Below are positions 6,851 through 11,649 of a stretch of DNA of 13,122 bases, in pieces. Origin of the DNA: an uncultured Bacilli bacterium. Its GTDB lineage: Bacteria; Bacillota_I; Bacilli_A; RF39; UBA660. Each line of letters starts with the position of its first letter. Position 1 is the stretch's first letter. Below the pieces are notes generated by a model. It saw only the letters and a program-made list of their open reading frames with translations, did not search any database and was not told the origin of the DNA. The stretch is from NCBI GenBank assembly GCA_947631655.1, contig CANRME010000027.1:1-13122 (forward strand), given 5' to 3'. Made by a program: the position numbers and the translations under genes.

Positions 6851-7612
6851 TCAATAATCCTCACTTATTAGCTTACTTAAAGGCATAATATTTAAGTTTT
6901 GACTACGTATTTGTTGAATTAAGATAGCTAAGTCTTCGCTTCTTGTATTAGTACTTACCAAGATAATATCGCCACTAGTTATACTATTTTTAATAGTAAT
7001 TAGGTTATTCTTGCTTAAATTATGGGTTACTTGAACTAAATATTTATAATTAGAACAGTAGGAGTTTTTTAAACAAATATTAGTATTAGAATTATTTTTA
7101 TCAAGAAGTTTATCTAAGGTTTTATAATTATCTTCCTCTTCATAGTTTATCATTTCATATTTATTATTTTCAGAATAATTACTAAGAGTGGTTAAAACAC
7201 TAAAAGGAATATTGTTAGTAGTTAAATATTTTATTAAGTCTTTATTGTATTCTAGGACTAGAGATATGGCTTGTTTACTCGGATTTCCTTTAATAATAGT
7301 TTTATCTAAATTATCTTTTAAACTGATTTCAGGTAAAATACTTTTATAAATTAAGAATGATTCACTAAAAGACCCCGCTTTTTTCATGTTCATTAAACTT
7401 TTTATTTCGTCCAGTTCACTACCATTTAACCCAGGAATGATTGTATCATCTTTGATAATGGCATTGACATAATTAGTTTTATTGTCACTATAGGTTCTAA
7501 TCTGTTCTAATAAAGGGTCTTTACTTTGCGCTAATATGGCAATTTTCTCGGTAAAATAGAAACTAAAAATCATAAAAGAAATCAAACCAAGATAAGAAAA
7601 TATTTTTTTCAT
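6851..7612 (-). CDS. Membrane-anchored degenerate polysaccharide-deacetylase-like (NodB-fold) protein
   Basis: 253 aa. An N-terminal hydrophobic segment (about 5-28) after KK is a signal anchor or signal peptide, so the rest is extracytoplasmic. The body has traits of polysaccharide deacetylases: a GNPSKQAISLVL segment where active enzymes carry 'A-TFDDG', a middle NNIPFSVLTT resembling 'IPATFFV', and a C-terminal GDIILVSTNTRSEDLAILIQQIRSQNLNIMPLSKLI resembling the closing strand-helix. The catalytic Asp-Asp and the metal-binding His-x3-5-His motif are not visible, so I expect no deacetylase activity. A PGLNG-ELD segment near 59-67 also recurs, as I recall, in Firmicutes relatives. It may bind cell-wall glycan or be structural. 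ATG 7612 follows AGGTGA. Its start codon and ribosome site lie in a possible RNA hairpin. Confidence 0.5.
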   Translation of the reverse strand: MKKIFSYLGLISFMIFSFYFTEKIAILAQSKDPLLEQIRTYSDNKTNYVNAIIKDDTIIPGLNGSELDEIKSLMNMKKAGSFSESFLIYKSILPEISLKDNLDKTIIKGNPSKQAISLVLEYNKDLIKYLTTNNIPFSVLTTLSNYSENNKYEMINYEEEDNYKTLDKLLDKNNSNTNICLKNSYCSNYKYLVQVTHNLSKNNLITIKNSITSGDIILVSTNTRSEDLAILIQQIRSQNLNIMPLSKLISEDY

Positions 7613-7636
7613 ACATTCACCTATTTAAAATGTATG
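7610..7636 (-). promoter_or_regulatory. Possible mRNA hairpin enclosing RBS and start codon
   Basis: Perfect 8-bp inverted repeat CATACATT / AATGTATG with an 11-nt loop. In the minus-strand transcript the loop carries AGGUG and the 3' arm ends in the AUG of the 253-aa gene. All but two pairs are A-U, so stability is low and a regulatory role is speculative. Confidence 0.3.
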
Positions 7637-7645
7637 AACATGTAT

Positions 7646-7674
7646 AAAAAAAGATAACCCAATTTCTTGGATTA
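7646..7674 (-). terminator. Rho-independent terminator overlapping the stop of the minus-strand XRE gene
   Basis: Stem TAATCCAA / TTGGGTTA (8 pairs, one G-T) with a GAAA loop, followed on the minus strand by TCTTTTTTT. The first stem bases are the TAA stop codon of the regulator. A GAAA tetraloop with seven T residues makes this a convincing terminator. Confidence 0.75.
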
Positions 7675-8031
7675 CCCTATTCTTGTTTTGATAAGTTCAA
7701 TTCCTCTATGAGGATCTTCTAATAAAATTTTATAAATCATCTTGTCTTTTTTAAGTTCTTCTAAGAAAAGCATTTCTTCCTTAGTTATTGGATAATTGTC
7801 AACATGTTCTTGTTTCATAAATACTTTGGCTTTTACTTCACTACCGATTAAATAATCAGCACTAACATTAAATATTCCTATAAAATCAAGAATGGTTTCC
7901 AAAGAAGGGCTTCTTTGTTCCTTTTCATATAAACAAATCTCAGACTTTTTAAGTCCAACCATTGCTCCTAATTCTTCTTGAGTTAAACCTTTTTCTCTTC
8001 TTAAACTTCTTAATCTGTCTCCTTTTAGCAT
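7672..8031 (-). CDS. XRE-family HTH transcriptional regulator
   Basis: 119 aa. Residues about 5-62 form a classic XRE/Cro-CI helix-turn-helix: LRSLRREKGLTQEELGAMVGLKKSEICLYEKEQRSPSLETI, with TQEEL as helix 2 and KKSEICLYE as the recognition helix, then FNVSADYLIG. The C-terminal ~50 residues are charged and helical (ITKEEMLFLEELKKDK, ILLEDPHRGIEL), probably for dimerisation. ATG 8031 has an ideal AAAGGAGG at 5 nt. It is divergent from the second XRE gene at 8160, sharing a 128-bp region with an inverted repeat, the arrangement of phage or ICE lysogeny switches. It could repress both promoters, and possibly the palindromic site near 6350. Targets are inference. Confidence 0.85.
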   Translation of the reverse strand: MLKGDRLRSLRREKGLTQEELGAMVGLKKSEICLYEKEQRSPSLETILDFIGIFNVSADYLIGSEVKAKVFMKQEHVDNYPITKEEMLFLEELKKDKMIYKILLEDPHRGIELIKTRIG

Positions 8032-8056
8032 AACTTCCTCCTTTAAATATAATTTA

Positions 8057-8062
8057 ATTATA
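8057..8062 (-). promoter_or_regulatory. Likely -10 box of the minus-strand XRE gene
   Basis: TATAAT on the minus strand, 26 bp upstream of the ATG at 8031. No good -35 is seen at 16-18 bp, so the promoter may depend on an activator or be weak. Confidence 0.4.
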
Positions 8063-8098
8063 AGTAATAATTTCCTTTTTGGGTACTTTATTTGTTAT

Positions 8099-8119
8099 AT
8101 GCAAATAAAAATATTGCAT
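8099..8119. promoter_or_regulatory. Inverted repeat between the divergent XRE genes (candidate operator)
   Basis: ATGCAA, 9 bp, TTGCAT: perfect 6-bp half-sites whose centres are 15 bp apart, in an AT-rich context. The right half doubles as the -35 box of the plus-strand XRE gene. XRE dimers bind such short inverted repeats. A bound dimer would block the plus-strand promoter. Confidence 0.5.
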
Positions 8120-8142
8120 TTTAGGTAAATTTGTAATAAGAT
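8114..8142 (+). promoter_or_regulatory. Candidate promoter of the plus-strand XRE gene
   Basis: TTGCAT (8114-8119), 17-bp spacer, TAAGAT (8137-8142): four or five of six matches in each box. The expected start is near 8149, leaving a leader of about 11 nt, so translation may rely on a short GGTGG-containing leader. Confidence 0.5.
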
Positions 8143-8159
8143 TTAAATGGTGGTACGCT

Positions 8160-8405
8160 ATGAGCAAATTATCTAAAAAATTATATAATCCAGAGTTAGA
8201 TAATAATAAACTAAGAAATATTCGAATGAGATATAATTTAACTTGTGAAGATATGGCTAATATTTTAGGTATTAGTAAAACCTATTATTTCCAATTAGAG
8301 AACCAAAGAAGACGTTTGTATTACCATCTGGCGGTGAGAATTGCACGTATTTTTAATAAACGCCCCGACGATATATTCTATGATGATTATAAAATTATGA
8401 AGTAG
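8160..8405 (+). CDS. Small XRE-family HTH regulator (Cro-like size)
   Basis: 81 aa, almost wholly HTH domain. Residues 16-73: NKLRNIRMRYNLTCEDMANILGISKTYYFQLENQRRRLYY, with CEDMANILG as helix 2 and SKTYYFQLENQ as the recognition helix, then LAVRIARIFNKRPDDIFY. Small size with no effector domain is typical of Cro-like or ICE excision-control regulators. A weak GGTGG precedes the ATG by about 6 nt. It is divergent from the 119-aa XRE gene and converges on ssb, overlapping its 3' end by 11 bp (both stops lie inside the other gene). Confidence 0.85.
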   Translation: MSKLSKKLYNPELDNNKLRNIRMRYNLTCEDMANILGISKTYYFQLENQRRRLYYHLAVRIARIFNKRPDDIFYDDYKIMK

Positions 8406-8745
8406 AATTCTCTTCGTCTTTAGGATTACTGTGAGTTAGAAAGGTTACTTTTTCAGCAACAACGCTGGTTGAACTTCTTTTTTCACCTTTTTGGTTTTCA
8501 TACAATTCAACCTGCAATCGGCCTTTTACACCAACAACATCACCTTTTTTACAATATTCACTGGTATTATGAGCGATTCCTTCCCATAAGGTACACCTTA
8601 TGAAATCAGTATCGTATAAGCCTTCGGCGTTTTTAAAAGAACGTCCGACGGCCAAGGTGATGGTGGAAACTCTTTTACCATTACCTGCTACACTTACTTT
8701 AGGATCGTCAGTTAAACGACCTACTAAAATAACTTGATTTAACAT
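8395..8745 (-). CDS. ssb: Single-stranded DNA-binding protein (short form)
   Basis: 116 aa from ATG 8745. A frame extension to ATG 8760 would place the ideal AAAGGAGG inside the coding region as Lys-Gly-Gly, so 8745 is preferred. The OB fold is complete: MLNQVILVGRLTDDPKV, STITLAVGR, DTDFIRCTLWEGIA, YCKKGDVVGVKGRLQVELYE, then VVAEKVTFL. It lacks the long Gly/Gln linker and the acidic DDDIPF tip of chromosomal SSBs; the tail is short (SNPKDEENSTS), so docking of replication partners is probably reduced. It is not in an rpsF-ssb-rpsR operon. Short stand-alone SSBs are common on mobile elements, which fits the T4SS nearby, but it could be a chromosomal paralogue. Confidence 0.85.
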   Translation of the reverse strand: MLNQVILVGRLTDDPKVSVAGNGKRVSTITLAVGRSFKNAEGLYDTDFIRCTLWEGIAHNTSEYCKKGDVVGVKGRLQVELYENQKGEKRSSTSVVAEKVTFLTHSNPKDEENSTS

Positions 8746-8790
8746 TTTTCCTCCTTTCATTTAAGAGCATATACTGTTCTTTTAAAATAA

Positions 8791-8836
8791 GCAAATTGCA
8801 GATTTTGCGGTTTTGGGCTCCAATTTAAAAAATTGG
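8791..8836. repeat. Repeat element copy A (two hairpins)
   Basis: Starts with a hairpin around the core TGCAGATTT (GCAAAT/ATTTTGC arms) and ends with GGGCTCC joined to the palindrome CCAATTTAAAAAATTGG (8820-8836). Matches copy B at both ends, with a shorter divergent middle. Confidence 0.6.
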
Positions 8837-8942
8837 CATTTCCCATACTTCTGGGAAAAAATAGGATTTTAAAAATTTTTAAAATATGGTTTTTCCTAAG
8901 GTTATACCTAGGCTTTTGAAATATTTTTAAACACTCTAAAAA

Positions 8943-8998
8943 CGAAATGCAGATTTGGGGCGTTTTTTAAGAAAATGGCCTCCAATTTTAAAAATTGG
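8943..8998. repeat. Repeat element copy B (two hairpins)
   Basis: Direct-orientation copy of the element at 8791: AAATGCAGATTT core, flanked by AAAAACG/CGTTTTTT arms, then GGCCTCC joined to the perfect palindrome CCAATTTT-A-AAAATTGG (8982-8998). The middle ~20 bp differs from copy A while both ends are kept. Confidence 0.6.
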
Positions 8999-9028
8999 TA
9001 AAATTTAATTTTTTTATTATTTTTTTTG

Positions 9029-9037
9029 TGCTATAAT
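9029..9037 (+). promoter_or_regulatory. Extended -10 promoter of the 213-aa gene
   Basis: TGCTATAAT, a consensus extended -10 (TGN-TATAAT) behind a T-rich stretch without a clear -35. Expected start near 9044; AGGAGG (9047-9052) lies 8 nt before the ATG at 9061, so the leader is very short. Confidence 0.65.
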
Positions 9038-9060
9038 GATTATAATAGGAGGAATAAGAT

Positions 9061-9702
9061 ATGCCTTATAACGATGTATACTTTAAAAACTTAGTAAAAG
9101 ACTATCCAAATATCCAAGGTTTAAAGGTTTTAAATAATGTTTTAACTTATGGAAATAACTCTATTCCTCTAGGAAATTTCCAAATTGCTTCACTATTTTA
9201 CGAATATGGGGATTTAAAAGAAGATTTAACTAATTTAACAGCCAGGGATTTATTTACAATTATTTATATTCATGTAATGTACTCTAAAGACAGTGAAAAA
9301 ATTCTTAATAATTTTAAAATTGTTTCTAAAAAAGAAGAAGAACAAGCTTTAATTAAATATTATCAAGATTATTTATATTATTTATTAAGATATAAAGATT
9401 ATTTAACAAGTGGTTTAAGAAATGTTTTAAACGTAATTGAACATAAAGTAATAAATTCGGAATACAAAAGTTATCATACAACCGAAGAATTAGATTTTAA
9501 TAGTAAGTTTTATGAAATTCAAAATATAGCTTTAGAAGATATAAGAGTTTGGCAAGAAAAAAAACAAAAGTCAAATAAACTTTTGCGAACAAGAGATAAT
9601 ACCAAAGTAGTAGCTGGTTATGTAAATGCCTTTACTGTACTTCTTACTGTTTTATTCTTTGGTATTATTGCTTCTGTTTCTTTATTAATTTTATTAAAGT
9701 AG
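9061..9702 (+). CDS. C-terminally tail-anchored protein of unknown function
   Basis: 213 aa, family not recognised. The first ~175 residues are cytosolic in character: a short beta-like start (LKVLNNVLTYGNNSIPLGN), then mostly helices rich in Lys, Glu and Tyr (KIVSKKEEEQALIKYYQDYLYYLLRYKDYL). A basic patch (KKQKSNKLLRTRDNTK) precedes one TM helix (about 188-212) that ends the protein, so it is probably anchored with its bulk in the cytoplasm. ATG 9061 has an ideal AGGAGG and extended -10 promoter. It is the only plus-strand gene besides the small XRE regulator. Its stop TAG (9700-9702) directly abuts the spoVS stop with no base between, so no terminator of its own fits before the opposing gene. 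Confidence 0.7.
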   Translation: MPYNDVYFKNLVKDYPNIQGLKVLNNVLTYGNNSIPLGNFQIASLFYEYGDLKEDLTNLTARDLFTIIYIHVMYSKDSEKILNNFKIVSKKEEEQALIKYYQDYLYYLLRYKDYLTSGLRNVLNVIEHKVINSEYKSYHTTEELDFNSKFYEIQNIALEDIRVWQEKKQKSNKLLRTRDNTKVVAGYVNAFTVLLTVLFFGIIASVSLLILLK

Positions 9703-9963
9703 TTATTTATCTTCAATAATTAGTTTAATCGCGGTTTTTTGCTCTCCGTTGATAGTTATATCGTTAAAAGCGGGGATTACCACTAAGTTTTTACCAGATG
9801 GTGCTAGAAATCCTCTTGCAATAGCAATAGCTTTAATAGCTTGATTTAAAGAACCTGCCCCAATAGTTTGGAGTTCTACACTTCCCTCTTCTCGATAGAT
9901 ATTCGCAATAGCTCCCGCTACTTTACTAGGATTTGATTTTGATGATACTTTTAATATTTCCAT
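9703..9963 (-). CDS. spoVS: Stage V sporulation protein S
   Basis: 86 aa, exactly the Bacillus subtilis SpoVS length. It matches from end to end: MEILKVSSKSNPSKVAGAIA, REEGSVELQTIGAGSLNQAI, KAIAIARGFLAPSGKNLVVI, PAFNDITINGEQKTAIKLII. The GAG-LNQA-KA-AIARG core is the family signature. The frame extends back to 10059, but that part overlaps the methyltransferase and the true start is ATG 9963 with AAAGGA at 7-8 nt. SpoVS has an Alba-like fold that probably binds nucleic acid; in Bacillus it is needed for late spore development. It is last in a minus-strand HAD-methyltransferase-spoVS cluster. Its ribosome site is buried in a 12-bp hairpin that may regulate it. Alone it does not prove sporulation; SpoVS also occurs in non-sporulating lineages. 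Confidence 0.95.
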   Translation of the reverse strand: MEILKVSSKSNPSKVAGAIANIYREEGSVELQTIGAGSLNQAIKAIAIARGFLAPSGKNLVVIPAFNDITINGEQKTAIKLIIEDK

Positions 9964-10009
9964 AAAAAAATTCCTTTCTGTTATATTAAAATATATGAAG
10001 GAATTTTTT
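9964..10009 (-). promoter_or_regulatory. 12-bp perfect stem sequestering the spoVS RBS; terminator/attenuator-like
   Basis: AAAAAATTCCTT / AAGGAATTTTTT, 12 perfect pairs, with a 21-nt AT-rich loop that can form a second small stem (TATAT-TAAA-ATATA). On the minus transcript the 3' arm is AAGGAAUUUUUU(U), i.e. the spoVS Shine-Dalgarno followed by a U-run and then AUG. It starts 7 bp after the methyltransferase stop. Structurally it is a weak intrinsic terminator and an RBS-masking hairpin at once. Confidence 0.55.
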
Positions 10010-10015
10010 ACTTTA

Positions 10016-10897
10016 TTAATCAAAATTCTTTTCTTTTTCCCATCTTGCATAGATACCACAAGGAAGATACAGATTAGAGTTTTCGATTTTTATACCTAAT
10101 TCATCGGTCGAAATAAACCCAGGATATTTTTGATTAACCGTTAATTCTAAAACATTATGCAAAACCGTTTGGGAAAGTCCTGTCGTATAAGCATTAATTA
10201 AGAATAATACTGGGTCATCACTTAAAAGTTCACTACATAAATTAACTAAATTATATAAGTCTTTTTCAATGGACCAAACTTCATTTTTACTACCTCTTCC
10301 AAAAGATGGTGGGTCCATCAAAATAATATCGTATTTATTACCACGTCTTATTTCTCTTTTAACAAATTTTAAACAATCGTCTACTAAAAATCTTATCGGT
10401 TTATCTTCTAAATGATTAACTTTAACATTTTCTTTCGCCCAATCAATCATTCCTTTAGAAGAATCGACGTGCGTTACACTTGCGCCCTCTTTTAAAGCGG
10501 CGATAGAAGCCCCACCGGTATAAGCAAATAAATTTAGAACTTTTAATTTTCTATTACTTGTTTTTATCTTACTTCTAATCAAATTCCAGTTATAAGCTTG
10601 TTCCGGAAATAAACCAGTATGTTTAAACCCCATTCTTTTTAGATTAAAAGTTAAGTCTTGGTAATGAATTAAAAAACTTTCTTTAGCTCTACTTGTATGA
10701 CACGTCCATTCGCCACCCCCACTGCTACTTCTTTTATAAGTAGCATCAACTTTGTTTTGTAATTTTATAAAATTTTCATCTTCCCAAATAATTTCAGGGT
10801 CAGGACGTCTTAAAATTACCCCATTCCAGTCTTCAATTTTTTCACCATTACTAGCACTTAATATCTTATATTCTTTAAAATCTCTCACTGTTTTCAT
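10016..10897 (-). CDS. Class I SAM-dependent methyltransferase, RlmI-like (PF10672 type)
   Basis: 293 aa from ATG 10897; a GTG at 10906 is part of the AGGTGG ribosome site. Rossmann fold motifs: SAM-binding VLNLFAYTGGASIAAL (about 124-139), motif II acid in THVDSSKGMIDWAKEN (about 144-158), and DPPSFGRG (about 196-203), the D/N-P-P-x-F motif of rRNA base methyltransferases. An N-terminal part (SSSGGGEWTCH, SFLIHYQDLTFNLKRMG) is typical of this group. Unlike RlmI it has no N-terminal PUA domain, so the substrate, probably rRNA, is not fixed by sequence; a Cys in YLPCGIYARW near the C-terminus could be noted for m5C chemistry but is unproven. The upstream gene's TAG overlaps its ribosome site, indicating coupling. 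Confidence 0.8.
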   Translation of the reverse strand: MKTVRDFKEYKILSASNGEKIEDWNGVILRRPDPEIIWEDENFIKLQNKVDATYKRSSSGGGEWTCHTSRAKESFLIHYQDLTFNLKRMGFKHTGLFPEQAYNWNLIRSKIKTSNRKLKVLNLFAYTGGASIAALKEGASVTHVDSSKGMIDWAKENVKVNHLEDKPIRFLVDDCLKFVKREIRRGNKYDIILMDPPSFGRGSKNEVWSIEKDLYNLVNLCSELLSDDPVLFLINAYTTGLSQTVLHNVLELTVNQKYPGFISTDELGIKIENSNLYLPCGIYARWEKEKNFD

Positions 10898-10906
10898 AAA
10901 ACCCAC

Positions 10907-11560
10907 CTACTTTATATTATCATTTATTTCATCGACTAATTTAAAATCTTTACTGGTTGGTCCAATAATTGTAATATTTTCTTTTTGATACTTTAATTTA
11001 TCAATTATTTCATATATTGCGTTAACCCTGGAAGTACCAGTGCCATTTATTATATAATAATATGGTTTATTAGTTAAGTCTTTTTCATTTATTTTAAGAG
11101 TAGGATATTTTTCTTCTAAAATATTCGGAATAGTAAGCATCCTATTTTTATTATCACTATCTATCATAATTTGATATATAGGATAATTATCAATAGTTTT
11201 ATCAATAGTATCTTCCGAAGCATTTACAAATAAGTTATTTTTTATATTAGAAAAAACATGGTCTTTACCATTTAAATAATAATTAATATCATGAGATACA
11301 AAATACTTAACTAACTCTTTTAACATGTCTTTATCTAAAGGGGAATCAATTAATATTTCATTAGTTAAATAATTTTTAGTATAAGAACCATTATTACAAA
11401 TTATATAAGGTGCAGTATTTAAGTTTTTACTTAGTATTTCACAAAATTTAGCATTATAATTACTCATTAAGATTACATAGTTATCTTCTGTTGTTTTTTT
11501 AATTAATTCATCTAAGTCTTTATTTACTGTATCATAATCGATAAAGAATAATTTTTTCAT
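10907..11560 (-). CDS. Degenerate Cof-type HAD-superfamily protein
   Basis: 217 aa from ATG 11560, with GGTGG 5 nt upstream; a TTG at 11572 is in frame but would lie before that site. The N-terminus MKKLFFIDYDTVN keeps the two aspartates of HAD motif I (DxDxT/V) but lacks the usual Gly-Thr-Leu. YIICNNGSYTKN matches the 'NGA' segment of Cof/YbiV sugar-phosphatases, and the C-terminal VNAIYEIIDKLK plus ENITIIGPTSKDFKLVDE lines up with the 'KG-AL-L...GDS-ND--M' region, but the metal-binding GDxxND is GPTSKD and the motif III Lys is not evident. Fold likely kept, phosphatase activity probably lost or changed. First gene of the HAD-methyltransferase-spoVS cluster, behind a possible -10 box. Confidence 0.6.
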   Translation of the reverse strand: MKKLFFIDYDTVNKDLDELIKKTTEDNYVILMSNYNAKFCEILSKNLNTAPYIICNNGSYTKNYLTNEILIDSPLDKDMLKELVKYFVSHDINYYLNGKDHVFSNIKNNLFVNASEDTIDKTIDNYPIYQIMIDSDNKNRMLTIPNILEEKYPTLKINEKDLTNKPYYYIINGTGTSRVNAIYEIIDKLKYQKENITIIGPTSKDFKLVDEINDNIK

Positions 11561-11576
11561 TAATACCACCAAATTT

Positions 11577-11582
11577 AGTATA
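11577..11582 (-). promoter_or_regulatory. Possible -10 box of the HAD-methyltransferase-spoVS operon
   Basis: TATACT on the minus strand, 17 bp upstream of ATG 11560 and directly after a terminator, with no convincing -35 at 17 bp. The leader would be only about 10 nt. Confidence 0.4.
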
Positions 11583-11593
11583 ACTTAAGTATG

Positions 11594-11622
11594 AAAAAAA
11601 CACCACTGAATAAAGTGATGTT
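11594..11622 (-). terminator. Strong rho-independent terminator after the surface protein gene
   Basis: Stem AACATCACT / AGTGGTGTT (9 pairs, one G-T), loop TTATTC, followed on the minus strand by seven T residues including stem bases. It lies 28 bp after the stop at 11650 and separates this gene from the downstream operon. Confidence 0.85.
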
Positions 11623-11649
11623 ATTGTATATATTTTGTAAATCTTTTTA

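Larger units (their letters stand above)
8746..9028. other. Gene-free hairpin-rich region between ssb and the 213-aa gene
   Basis: No credible ORF. Holds a two-copy repeat element plus further inverted repeats: TCCCA-N6-TGGGA (8840-8855), a TTTTAAAAATTTTTAAAA tract (8867-8884), and CCTA-A-GGT-TAT-ACC-TAGG (8895-8912). Both divergent transcripts must start in or beside it. No tRNA or known riboswitch is recognised. Confidence 0.6.

Noticed and set aside
8746..9028. DGR template repeat or reverse transcriptase in the hairpin region
   Set aside because: The repeated element there shares no similarity with 11725-11826, and no ORF in the window carries reverse transcriptase motifs.
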